Origin: Micromonospora sp. KC606
Lineage (GTDB): Bacteria; Actinomycetota; Actinomycetes; Mycobacteriales; Micromonosporaceae
NCBI RefSeq assembly: GCF_004348675.1
Contig: NZ_SMKN01000007.1
Coordinates: 21,989-85,988, forward strand
Direction of reading: 5' to 3'
Length of the DNA: 64,000 bases
The stretch's first letter is position 1; each line of letters begins with the position of its first letter. Under the pieces are notes generated by a model. That model did no database searches. It had not been told where the DNA came from and saw nothing but the letters and a program-made list of their open reading frames with translations. Below, one piece after another: positions 9,383 to 16,441 of this stretch. The position numbers were made by a program, and so were the translations under genes.

Positions 9383-10440
9383 GCACCACGCAGGCCACCG
9401 CCCTGGTCGCCGCCCGGGAGATCCGGGTCAAGCTGCGCGACCGCACCTTCCTGATCAGTACGCTCTTCTTCCTGCTCATCGCCGCCGCGGTGACGGTGCT
9501 GCCGCCGCTGCTCTCCGGCGGCCCGGCCAGCGTGGCGGCCACCGAGGCGAGCGCCGGGAAACTGCGGGCGGCCGGGCTCGACGTCCGGGTGGTGGCCGAC
9601 GACCGGGCAGCCGAGCAGGCGGTCCGCGACGGCGACGTGGACGCCGCGGTCGTTGCCGGCCCCGTCGTGCTGGCCATGGACGAGGCCCCCGACGACGTGG
9701 TGTCGGCGTTGAGTACGGCACCGCCGGTGCGGCTGCTCGACCCCGACGCGCTGGACCCGTTGGTGGCCTTCCTGGTGCCGTTCGCCTTCGCCTTTCTCTT
9801 CTTCGTGACCTCGCAGACCTTCGGCGTGCAGATCGCGCAGAGCGTGATCGAGGAGAAGCAGACCCGGGTGGTGGAGATCCTGGTGGCGGCGGTGCCGGTC
9901 CGAGCGCTGCTGGCCGGCAAGCTGATCGCCGGCACCCTGCTGGCGTTGGGCCAGATCATCCTGGTCGCCCTCGCCGCGGTGGCGGGGATGCGGTTCACCG
10001 ACACCGGCGGGCTGCTGGAACTGCTCGCCCCGGCGATCGGCTGGTTCCTGCCGTTCTTCCTGTTCGGGTTCGTGCTCGTCGCCGCCATGTGGGTGGCGGC
10101 CGGCGCCCTGGTCGCCCGGCTGGAGGACATCGGCGGCGTGTCGACCCCGGTGCAGTTGGCGGTGATGCTGCCGTTCTTCGCGGTGATCTTCTTCAACGAC
10201 AACCCGGCGGCCATGACCGCGCTGTCGTACCTGCCGTTCTCCGCCCCGACGGCGATGCCGCTGCGCCTGTTCACCGGCGACGCGGCCGGCTGGGAACCGC
10301 TGGTGTCACTGGCCGTGCTGCTGGTGACGGCCGGGGCGGTGCTGGCCGCCGGGGCACGGGTCTACGAGGGTTCGCTGCTGCGGACCAACGGCCGCACCTC
10401 ATTGCGGACCGCCTGGCGTTCCCGGGAGACCGTCGCCTGA
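9379..10440 (+). CDS. ABC-2 type transporter permease, NatB-like
   Basis: A 353-residue membrane component paired with the preceding ATPase (GTGA overlap). A first membrane helix (LISTLFFLLIAAAVTVLPPL) is followed by an extracytoplasmic domain of about 100 residues. A membrane bundle begins at LVAFLVPFAFAFLFFVTSQT and includes the NatB-like motif SVIEEKQTRVVEILVAAVPV, then further helices to about residue 335. The tail is basic. This layout (large loop between helix 1 and the rest) is that of NatB/ABC-2 family permeases. The gene ends 39 nt before a strong terminator hairpin (10479-10521), which closes the whole PadR-exporter cluster. Confidence 0.9.
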   Translation: MSTTQATALVAAREIRVKLRDRTFLISTLFFLLIAAAVTVLPPLLSGGPASVAATEASAGKLRAAGLDVRVVADDRAAEQAVRDGDVDAAVVAGPVVLAMDEAPDDVVSALSTAPPVRLLDPDALDPLVAFLVPFAFAFLFFVTSQTFGVQIAQSVIEEKQTRVVEILVAAVPVRALLAGKLIAGTLLALGQIILVALAAVAGMRFTDTGGLLELLAPAIGWFLPFFLFGFVLVAAMWVAAGALVARLEDIGGVSTPVQLAVMLPFFAVIFFNDNPAAMTALSYLPFSAPTAMPLRLFTGDAAGWEPLVSLAVLLVTAGAVLAAGARVYEGSLLRTNGRTSLRTAWRSRETVA

Positions 10441-10478
10441 GCCGAGCCGGCCGGGCCGCCAAAATCCACTCCATGTCA

Positions 10479-10521
10479 CCGACCTGGCGGTGTCCCGATC
10501 ACGCGGACACCGCCATGTCGG
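10479..10521. terminator. Bidirectional terminator between convergent genes
   Basis: TGGCGGTGTCC (10485-10495) and GGACACCGCCA (10505-10515) form a perfect 11-bp stem with a 9-nt loop. Five more pairs lie outside one mismatch. It sits between the ABC permease (plus) and the DUF402 gene (minus) and can serve both. Confidence 0.75.
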
Positions 10522-10552
10522 CGATCCGGAGGCGATCCACCCTGGCGGGATG

Positions 10553-11209
10553 TCAGGCGGGGACGGTGTCCCAGCCGGCGGGGAGCCTCGGCACCGGCCA
10601 GGCCGGGTCGGGCTTCCAGAAGGCCCAGTTCTCGTCCCACCAGCGCTCCCCCGCGTCCAGCAGGGCGGCGATCCGGTCGCCCTCCGCCCGGATGGCGTCG
10701 GCCATCCCCGGATAACGCCCCTCCGCCAGGCGCTGGGCGAACATCTCGACGTCCTTCCAGACATACCGGTCCGCGCCCGCGGGCCACCACAGGTCCAGCT
10801 CGTGGTCGAGGGTGTCCACCCCGATCGGGGTACGCCGCCACGGGTCCTGGAGGTTGAAGTACCAGCCGGCGAAGGCGCGGTCGGGACCGGTCCAGAACAC
10901 GTCCACCGAGTGCGCCTCGCCGGGGCGCTGGAGCATCAGCTTGCCGTGACCGGACCACGCGGTGTGCCCGGCGACCTGCCAGGGATGCCGGCCGCAGGGA
11001 AAAGAGCCGTGCTCCGGGAAGCCGAACTCGGCCCCCGGCGGCAGGTAGAGGGCGAGCAGGTCGGCGGAGTCCTCGACGCAGATCGTCGGGCAGCCGAACC
11101 AGACCTCGCCGCGCAGCACCTCACGCCGGACGACCACGTCGCCGGGCGCGAACCGGTGCCCGGCGACCGCCTGACCAGCGCCGTTTCCCGCGCCACCGCT
11201 CAACTGCAT
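10553..11209 (-). CDS. DUF402 domain protein (FomD-like putative phosphohydrolase)
   Basis: A 218-residue protein. The C-terminal half has the DUF402 hallmarks: GWYFNLQDPWRRTPIGVDTL, then DHELDLWW and YVWKDVEMFAQRLAEGRYP. The acidic residues in these stretches bind metal in characterised relatives (FomD, nucleoside diphosphate/NDP-phosphonate hydrolases). An N-terminal segment (FAPGDVVVRREVLRGEVWFG) is also typical. Which nucleotide it acts on is unknown. Translation is probably leaderless: TAGGCT (complement of 11216-11221) ends 6 nt before the ATG, and this -10 box nearly touches the stop codon of the upstream hydrolase gene at 11223, so the gene has its own promoter. Confidence 0.8.
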   Translation of the reverse strand: MQLSGGAGNGAGQAVAGHRFAPGDVVVRREVLRGEVWFGCPTICVEDSADLLALYLPPGAEFGFPEHGSFPCGRHPWQVAGHTAWSGHGKLMLQRPGEAHSVDVFWTGPDRAFAGWYFNLQDPWRRTPIGVDTLDHELDLWWPAGADRYVWKDVEMFAQRLAEGRYPGMADAIRAEGDRIAALLDAGERWWDENWAFWKPDPAWPVPRLPAGWDTVPA

Positions 11210-11222
11210 CAGCCCAGCCTAA

Positions 11223-12665
11223 TTAGGAGAGGCCCAGGGACCTAGCCGTATGCGGTGCCGGGCGGGAGCGCGTGGGCGCACGGTGGGTAAATCTGTGGTG
11301 AGTGCCGGCCGGAAGCAGCCACAGAAGGCTCGCGAGCACCCAGAGGACGAGTCCGGCGATCAACGCCCATGCCCCGTCCGGAAGCCAGATCCGCAAGGCG
11401 CGGAGGTCGTAGCCGAAGAAGCCGGGCAACAGCCAGAGCACGGCGCCGACAAGAAGGCACGCTGCGGTGGCCGCGAACCGACGCCTGCGTCCTGCCGGTC
11501 GCCACAGCGACAGCACAGCGAGCGCGAGGCCGCATGCCGCGACTGCGGTGAGGATCCACGACAGTGCGCTCAGCACGGCATCGCTGGCCGCTGGTTCTCG
11601 GTCTTCGCCTTCGAGGATGCGCCAGATGTCCCCAGCACCCGCGACGAGGGACGGTCCTCGCGCTTCGCTGTAGGCGTTGGTGAGGATGACGATGGCCCTG
11701 CCCTGGTCGGGGACGAGGTACACGTGGCTGAAGTAGCCCGGGTTCGCGCCGGTGTGGTGGACGATCGGCTTGCCGTGCAGCTCGGTCACCGACCAGCCGA
11801 GGCCGTAGTGGTGTTTGCTCGACTTGACCCATGATTGCTGGGTCTGCTCGCGAATGTCGGCTGGGATGGCGTCGCCGCGCAGTTGCGCGGTCGCGTACGT
11901 CCCGAGGTCGGTGAGGGTAGAGGTCACGCTTGCGTACGGCGTACCCGATTCGTCGAAGTCGGGGTCGTGGCGAACCGGCTGGCCCCACCAGAACCGATGT
12001 CCCGGGGGTAGGTCCTCGGCGGCTTGCTCGTCCGCCGCCGAGTCGTGCATGCCGAGCGGCTCCAGCAGGTCCGACTTGAGTACGTCGCCGTACGGTCGTC
12101 CGGTGATCGACTCGACGATCGCGCCGAGTACAAGGTAATCGGCGGAGGTGTAGGCGTACTCGTCCACGGTTCCGGAATGCTCGAGCGACTCCACGGCTCG
12201 CCGGATGGCTCCCGGCTCGTTGTCGTAGCGGTCGGCGGCGGCGATGCCGTCGGCGATGGTGAACCCAGCGGTGTGGGTGAGCAGCTGTCTGATCGTCGGG
12301 TCTCCGTCGGGCAGGAAGTCGATGTGGTCGCTGACGTGCTCGTCGAGTGCCAGCTTCCCCTGGCGTTCGAGCTGCATCACGATCGTCGCGGTCATCGACT
12401 TGGCGATCGATCCGATCAGGAACGAGGTGTCTTCCGTGATCGGATCGCCGTTTCCATCCACTCCCCGCAGGTGCTTGTGCTCGACACCGTCGGGTCCGAT
12501 CACGGCTGCGGCGAGACCGGGTAGGTCGTTCTGCTCGGCGTACGCGTTCAGATACTCGTCGACCTGCGTGAACCGACCGGGCTCCGGTCCCGCAACCGCC
12601 GGGGCCGGTGCGCCCACCAGGCCGATCGACGCAGCCGTCACGCCGGCCACTAGCTTCAGCTTCAC
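11223..12665 (-). CDS. Secreted/membrane serine hydrolase of the beta-lactamase (class C/PBP4*) fold
   Basis: A 480-residue protein. Residues 1-25 form a signal peptide (MKLKLVAGVTAASIGLVGAP...AVA). The serine hydrolase domain has the nucleophile motif S86-I-A-K89 in FLIGSIAKSMTAT, a second motif at YAYTSADYLVLG where the family normally has Y-x-N (here Y-T-S), and the third motif HHTGANPGY. About residue 370 onwards there are three membrane helices (AVLSALSWILTAVAACGLAL, AATAACLLVGAVLWLLPGFF, GAWALIAGLVLWVLASLLWL), so the enzyme is probably tethered outside the membrane. Relatives are peptidases, esterases or D-aminopeptidases; the substrate is unknown. It is divergent from a TetR gene, with paired palindromes between them, so the TetR probably controls it. 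Confidence 0.85.
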   Translation of the reverse strand: MKLKLVAGVTAASIGLVGAPAPAVAGPEPGRFTQVDEYLNAYAEQNDLPGLAAAVIGPDGVEHKHLRGVDGNGDPITEDTSFLIGSIAKSMTATIVMQLERQGKLALDEHVSDHIDFLPDGDPTIRQLLTHTAGFTIADGIAAADRYDNEPGAIRRAVESLEHSGTVDEYAYTSADYLVLGAIVESITGRPYGDVLKSDLLEPLGMHDSAADEQAAEDLPPGHRFWWGQPVRHDPDFDESGTPYASVTSTLTDLGTYATAQLRGDAIPADIREQTQQSWVKSSKHHYGLGWSVTELHGKPIVHHTGANPGYFSHVYLVPDQGRAIVILTNAYSEARGPSLVAGAGDIWRILEGEDREPAASDAVLSALSWILTAVAACGLALAVLSLWRPAGRRRRFAATAACLLVGAVLWLLPGFFGYDLRALRIWLPDGAWALIAGLVLWVLASLLWLLPAGTHHRFTHRAPTRSRPAPHTARSLGLS

Positions 12666-12681
12666 TCACGTCCCCTAAAAC

Positions 12682-12720
12682 CATATGACCATACTGTTAT
12701 CGAAAACAGTATGATCATAC
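12682..12720. promoter_or_regulatory. Paired palindromic operators between the serine hydrolase and TetR genes
   Basis: GTATGATCATAC (12709-12720) is a perfect 12-bp palindrome, and ATATGACCATAC (12683-12694) matches it at 10 of 12 positions, 26 bp away. In addition CATACTGTT (12690-12698) and AACAGTATG (12705-12713) form a perfect 9-bp inverted repeat across the centre. The right-hand palindrome covers the expected -35 region of the TetR promoter. The segment is markedly A+T-rich for this genome. Confidence 0.7.
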
Positions 12721-12742
12721 TTTTACTGGCGAGGCAAACGGA

Positions 12743-12748
12743 TAGGCT
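12743..12748 (+). promoter_or_regulatory. -10 hexamer TAGGCT for a leaderless TetR transcript
   Basis: TAGGCT lies exactly 7 nt before the ATG at 12756. That spacing puts transcription start at or near the A of the start codon. Confidence 0.6.
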
Positions 12749-12755
12749 CAAGGTC

Positions 12756-13391
12756 ATGGCCAGGACTGCCGACCACGACGCTCGACGCGCTCAGATCGTC
12801 GCGGGCGTCAAGGCGCTCGCCCTCGAGGTAGGGCTCGGGCATGTGACGATCGCCGGAGTCGCTCGGTCGGCCGGCATCTCGGTCGGTCTCGTACAGCACT
12901 ACTACTCCTCGAAGGAGGAACTGCTGCTCGACGCGTTCCGCTCCGTGCGTCAGGACATACTCGACCGGATCGACGCCTCGATCGTCCGCGCCGAACGGCG
13001 ACACGAGCGCATCGAGCTGATGCTGCGTGACGCGCTCGAGCAGTTCCTTCCCCTGAGCCGGCAACGTACGGACGAGACGAACCTCATGCACGCGTTCGCC
13101 GGCCTCGCGTTGGAGAACCGTTCCCTGCACCCCGGACTCCGAGACGCGCACTCAGCGCACCAGACCCGGGTCGAGACCGCACTGGAGAACGGCAAGGTAT
13201 GCGGCGAGGTCGAGGCGGTGACCGACTCCCGCGCAGAGGCCTACGCGTTGCTCGCCCTCACCGACGGCCTCGCCGTCCGACTCCTCACGGCCCCCGGCCG
13301 AGCGCAACGCACCTGGGCACGCCAAGCCCTCAGCCGCGAAATATCCCGCCTGTTCCCGGGTGAGTGCCGACACCACGTCGACAAAGCATGA
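12756..13391 (+). CDS. TetR/AcrR-family transcriptional regulator
   Basis: A 211-residue repressor. The N-terminal helix-turn-helix is complete: RRAQIVAGVKALALEVGLGH, VTIAGVARSAGISVGLVQHY and YSSKEELLLDAFRSVRQD. The rest is an alpha-helical ligand-binding and dimerisation domain. I start at ATG 12756 rather than an upstream in-frame ATG at 12711, because a TAGGCT box lies 7 nt upstream and the helix-turn-helix is then at the usual distance from the N-terminus. It is divergent from the serine hydrolase gene. Codon use here and in the hydrolase is a little less G/C-biased than in flanking genes, which hints that the pair may have been acquired together. Confidence 0.92.
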   Translation: MARTADHDARRAQIVAGVKALALEVGLGHVTIAGVARSAGISVGLVQHYYSSKEELLLDAFRSVRQDILDRIDASIVRAERRHERIELMLRDALEQFLPLSRQRTDETNLMHAFAGLALENRSLHPGLRDAHSAHQTRVETALENGKVCGEVEAVTDSRAEAYALLALTDGLAVRLLTAPGRAQRTWARQALSREISRLFPGECRHHVDKA

Positions 13392-13410
13392 CCTCATCAG
13401 CTCGGTATGT

Positions 13411-13719
13411 TCATGTCGCTCGCAGCCAGGCCCGGTGTCGGGGGTGCGGAAAGCCCCGATGGGCACTGTGATTGGCCGGTTCCTGCCGTACGGCCCGCAC
13501 GACCTGCCAGGCGTCGTCCGGCACGGGCACCCAGGGATACAGGTCGCGCAGCCCTTGCTCGACCCGGTCGTACGCCTTGACATCCGCGATGGCCAGGGTC
13601 TCGACGAGCACCGGGTCACAGATGGCGATCAGACCACGGGCGGCCAGGTCAGACCAGTGCGGGTCGACCTGACGACGAACCATGCGGACCAGGGCACTGG
13701 TGTCGATCAGGTACTGCAC
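13411..13719 (-). pseudogene. Truncated VapC-like PIN-domain toxin
   Basis: A 102-residue open frame from GTG 13719. The first 75 residues are a convincing VapC: YLIDTSALVRMVRR with the first active-site Asp, the conserved Glu in DPVLVETLAIADVK, and DRVEQGLRDLYPWVPVPDDA. VapC proteins are usually about 130 residues and carry further catalytic acids in the second half. Here the frame runs into NHSAHRG and then unrelated Pro/His/Arg-rich sequence and stops, so the later acids are missing. The protein is unlikely to be an active ribonuclease. No intact VapB antitoxin gene is upstream; instead the GntR remnant overlaps it. The minus-strand start is coupled to the end of that remnant. Confidence 0.65.
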
Positions 13720-14199
13720 CGGTCAAGTTCGTCGAGCTGCTCGAAGTGGAACACGAACCGGCGTTCCAGCAACATCGTCCCGGCTGGCACGCCGAACATC
13801 TGAGCCAGTGCCTTGGTCGCGGGTGCCTCGCGGAACTCCTTGTCCAGGTGTTGTAGGCAGACCATGCCACCTGCTGATCGGCGGTGAACGAGGTGGTCAG
13901 CTCACCGGTGCGCACCTGCTCAAGCTCGGCACGGTAACGATCAGACCCGAGGCGACGCACAGGCATCACGGGGCGGGCATACGTGCCCCTGCCCTTCTCG
14001 GTGATCACCAGACCCTCCGCGCGCAGCAGAGCAAGCGCTTCCCGGGCGCACGCGCGACCGAGAACTCAGCCATGAGGGTCGACTCGCTGGGCAGTAGAGA
14101 GCCAGCAGGTATCGCGCCGGCCATGATGCGGCGGCGCAGTTCGTCGGCCACAATTCGGTACCGGCATGGCTCTCCGTGCGGGGTAGGCACGTCCGTCAC
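13707..14199 (-). pseudogene. GntR-family regulator broken by two frameshifts
   Basis: Read in three successive frames, this stretch gives a GntR regulator. Frame one (from GTG 14199) has the winged helix-turn-helix start CRYRIVADELRRRIMAGAIP, then AGSLLPSESTLMAEFSVAR, and then leaves the frame. Frame two continues as EALALLRAEGLVITEKGRGT and YARPVMPVRRLGSDRYRAEL. Frame three gives a UTRA-domain piece, LDKEFREAPATKALAQMFGV with LLERRFVFHFEQ, and then stops at 13707. The expected rest of the UTRA domain is missing. Two indels and a 3-prime truncation mean it cannot make a working protein. It overlaps the start of the VapC remnant, so both look like the debris of one accessory locus. Confidence 0.7.
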
Positions 14200-14356
14200 C
14201 GTACTCCCGATCCGCACCCGCAACAGATCCCGCGCTGCCTGCAACCCCGCCGTCAACGCCCTACGCCCGACCGGATGGCCACGCCATCACCGAAGCCATC
14301 CGCCGGGCCAGCCGCACCATGACCCAGACCCTTCACCATCCTCGGACGTGGCACGA
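14200..14356. other. Short intergenic stretch with no recognised gene
   Basis: Between the GntR remnant and the terminator of the DUF397 gene I see no intact gene and no RNA fold. An open plus-strand frame runs through it but has no start signal or recognisable motif. Confidence 0.5.
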
Positions 14357-14389
14357 GAAAGGGAGAGCCCTCCAAGGGCTCTCCCTTTC
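14357..14389. terminator. Strong terminator downstream of the XRE-DUF397 operon
   Basis: GAAAGGGAGAGCCC (14357-14370) and GGGCTCTCCCTTTC (14376-14389) form a 14-bp stem with a 5-nt loop. On the minus strand it follows the DUF397 stop by about 50 nt. Confidence 0.8.
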
Positions 14390-14441
14390 GCTATCCGCAA
14401 CGGCCCTCGATATAGGCTCCGTCGCTGGACAGTTCAGGTTC

Positions 14442-14639
14442 TCAGCTCAGGGCATCCGCCCGTACGCTCTCGATGAAGGTCTGCCAGGTCTGCGGAGCGA
14501 ACACCAGGGCCGGCCCCTTAACGTCCTTGCTGTCACGGATGCCGACCACGCCAGGCAGATTGTCCGCCACCTCGACACAATTGCCCTGGCCTCCACTGCG
14601 GGTGCTCTTGCGCCAACGGGCGTTAGTCAGGTCATGCAT
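14442..14639 (-). CDS. DUF397 domain protein
   Basis: A 65-residue DUF397 protein: WRKSTRSGGQGNCVEVAD at the N-terminus and the conserved IRDSKDVKGPALVF and TWQTFIESVR at the C-terminus. DUF397 proteins are small partners encoded directly after DUF5753-type XRE regulators in actinomycetes. They often modulate them, in some systems like an antitoxin, and have been linked to development and antibiotic control in Streptomyces. Its ATG overlaps the end of the upstream regulator by 8 nt, so the two are translationally coupled. It looks intact, unlike its neighbours on both sides. Confidence 0.9.
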   Translation of the reverse strand: MHDLTNARWRKSTRSGGQGNCVEVADNLPGVVGIRDSKDVKGPALVFAPQTWQTFIESVRADALS

Positions 14640-15498
14640 AAGTTTTCTCCTTGATCTCCATTAGCAGTTCCCGAGACTCGTCCTCGGTAAGCGCGTTGCC
14701 GGCCAGAGCCGTCCACGCTTCTGCGTAGTTGCGCACCTCTTCGGTACGATCCAGATAGAGGGCTCCGGTCAGCCCTTCTTTGTAAACAGTGGTCGGCTCT
14801 GCCGACCTTGCTCCCTTGTTTGGGAATTCCAGAATGACGAAACTGCCGGCCACGGCAAAGTGAGCATGCGTCTTGCTGGACGGCACGACACGGATGCTTA
14901 CGTTCGGTTCCTGAGTAGCCGCAATGAGCCGTTCCACCTGTCCCGGCATCTCCGGCATTCTCTTGTGAAGCAATCCCTCTTCAATGATGGCCTCCAAGCT
15001 TGGTGCCGCCGGAAGGTAGCGACTCAGTATGCGTTGGCGCTCCATCCGTAGGGCAACCTGTTTGCTTATTTCCGCGCTGGCGGTACCGGGCCGACTACGC
15101 GCAAGCGTGGCCGCATACTCCGGCGTTTGGAGCAGCCCAGGCACCAATGCGTGCTCGTAGGTGCGGATTCGGCTGGCTGCCGCCTCCAAACCCACGTACA
15201 ACTCGAACCACCGGGGGATCACCTCACCATAAGCGTGATACCAGCCTTTGCTTTTGGACTCCCTGGCGAGACTGACAAGGACTTCCGTCATGTCAGGTGG
15301 AGCGCCATACAGCCGGCACATCTGCTCCACGTCCAGAGCACGGACGGGAGTCTGACCCGACTCGATGCGGTACATCTTGGCGCGCGACCACTCAAGATCA
15401 GACGCCGCCGCCTCCAACCCGATGCCGGCCTGCTCCCTGGCCTGCCTCAGCAGCCGGCCAAGTTCACGCCTCGGCACCGTCGATCCCGCCTCGCTCAT
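14632..15498 (-). CDS. XRE-family regulator with DUF5753 ligand domain
   Basis: A 288-residue regulator. The helix-turn-helix is ELGRLLRQAREQAGIGLEAA, SDLEWSRAKMYRIESGQTPV, then the DUF5753 domain begins near SRIRTYEHALVPGLLQTPEY and ends around AGNALTEDESRELLMEIKEK. I choose ATG 15498 (MSEAGSTV) because GGGAGG lies 9 nt upstream; an ATG at 15507 would sit too close to that site. The pair with the DUF397 gene is a common actinomycete regulatory module. It diverges from three small genes of unknown function (15680-16388), which is the usual setting for an autoregulated module and its targets. G+C and codon bias are lower than in housekeeping neighbours. Confidence 0.9.
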   Translation of the reverse strand: MSEAGSTVPRRELGRLLRQAREQAGIGLEAAASDLEWSRAKMYRIESGQTPVRALDVEQMCRLYGAPPDMTEVLVSLARESKSKGWYHAYGEVIPRWFELYVGLEAAASRIRTYEHALVPGLLQTPEYAATLARSRPGTASAEISKQVALRMERQRILSRYLPAAPSLEAIIEEGLLHKRMPEMPGQVERLIAATQEPNVSIRVVPSSKTHAHFAVAGSFVILEFPNKGARSAEPTTVYKEGLTGALYLDRTEEVRNYAEAWTALAGNALTEDESRELLMEIKEKTYA

Positions 15499-15679
15499 CG
15501 GCACCATCCTCCCTGTCTCATCCTGATGCGGCATCCCGCTTGCCGTGAGACAGCTCTTGCATCATCACACGGAAAGCGCATCTCTCCGCGAACGTCTCGT
15601 GTGGAGTGTTGCACGGGGCACCGACTCTGCCGAATCGTGACAGGTAGAGAAGCTGACCGATGATCACGAAAGGGGTCTT

Positions 15680-15862
15680 ATGTATCGGTGGAAGTGGTTT
15701 CAGCGTCGCAACGAGCCGGTCGACGTCGTGAGGCGTCCCCGATAGGGGCACCAGGGCAGGGCGTACGGACCGCACCCGGACCGGGCGGCGGGCCGGAACC
15801 AACCGACTGTGCTGACGCCGGTCGTGACCCCTGGCGACCTGCGAAGGAACTGCCGTGGGTGA
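15680..15862 (+). pseudogene. Small gene with an in-frame amber codon
   Basis: ATG 15680 has a good Shine-Dalgarno (AAAGGGG, 4 nt upstream). It reads MYRWKWFQRRNEPVDVVRRP-R and then meets TAG at 15743-15745. The same frame continues for another 38 sense codons, ending in VLTPVVTPGDLRRNCRG and TGA at 15860-15862. That TGA overlaps the next start (GTG 15855) by 8 nt, the normal coupling seen in this genome. The basic-aromatic start and coupled end suggest an original 60-residue protein interrupted by one nonsense change. A genuine 21-residue peptide or amber read-through are alternatives. I recognise no family. Confidence 0.5.
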
Positions 15863-16148
15863 CTGCGGCACGGTTCCGGCTCCCCGGTGGCCCCTGATAG
15901 GAGTGGGGGACGTCCTGACGGTCCAGCCGTGGGACTACGTGTATGGCGACGTCGTGCTACGGCTCAAGGTCACTCACGTCCCGAGCAACGCGGACCTGCT
16001 CTCCCTGGAATGGGTACGCCTGTTCGGCATCGAGCTACGCCCGGACGGAAGCCCGTGGCGGGAGCGGGATGCCCTGATCCGGGTCGGGGCGATACGCGCC
16101 AACCCTCCGGCTCGAGACGGCGTGGAGAACGTGGGGCGTCTGCGGTGA
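15855..16148 (+). CDS. Small protein of unknown function
   Basis: A 97-residue protein starting at GTG with AAGGAA 7 nt upstream. The middle is well structured: GVGDVLTVQPWDYVYGDVVL, LKVTHVPSNADLLSLEWVRL and FGIELRPDGSPWRERDALIR, a mostly beta pattern. It starts within the end of the amber-interrupted small gene and its stop overlaps the following GTG (GTGA at 16145-16148), so the three form one operon. I do not know a named family. Small genes of this kind beside XRE-DUF397 pairs are common in actinomycetes, and a role in that module is an inference from position only. Confidence 0.65.
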   Translation: MGDCGTVPAPRWPLIGVGDVLTVQPWDYVYGDVVLRLKVTHVPSNADLLSLEWVRLFGIELRPDGSPWRERDALIRVGAIRANPPARDGVENVGRLR

Positions 16149-16388
16149 AGTTCCACGCCGGGGAACTGTTCTACGTGACGCGTCAGGCGTCACCGCAGTT
16201 CGTGAAGCCGCTCTACTTCCGGCTCATCCGCGTTCTCGATCTGGTGGTGGATCTGGCTCGACGGCTACGAGCTGAACGCGGCGGGGGACGCCACCGAGCG
16301 ACGGGAGATATACGTCCAGCGGGAAGGGCTCAGGAGGCTTCGCGTCATCCCTCGGCAGAACAGGCACCAGAAGGAATCATCGACATGA
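16145..16388 (+). pseudogene. Small gene with a frameshift
   Basis: GTG 16145 overlaps the previous stop. The first frame reads VKFHAGELFYVTRQASPQFV and KPLYFRLIRVLD. Then the sensible continuation moves to another frame: WIWLDGYELNAAGDATERRE, IYVQREGLRRLRVIPRQNRH, ending at TGA 16386-16388, eight bases before a terminator. The shift lies between about 16235 and 16250 and equals +1 (or -2). In the unshifted frame the residues become Arg/Ala/Gly-rich, as expected for off-frame G+C-rich DNA. The product was about 80 residues. A sequencing error in the GT-rich run is an alternative to a real mutation. Confidence 0.55.
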
Positions 16389-16395
16389 ACGCGAC

Positions 16396-16428
16396 AAAGG
16401 CCCTACCTCTGCCCGAGGTAGGGCCTTT
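16396..16428. terminator. Bidirectional terminator between the small-gene operon and yebC
   Basis: AAAGGCCCTACCTC (16396-16409) pairs with GAGGTAGGGCCTTT (16415-16428) to give a perfect 14-bp stem with a 5-nt loop and a short T run on the plus strand. It lies between convergent genes. Confidence 0.88.
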
Positions 16429-16441
16429 TGCACAGGCAACG

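Noticed and set aside
13720..13900. A VapB antitoxin for the VapC remnant
   Set aside because: The sequence upstream reads as the UTRA domain of a GntR regulator, not as a ribbon-helix-helix or AbrB-type antitoxin.
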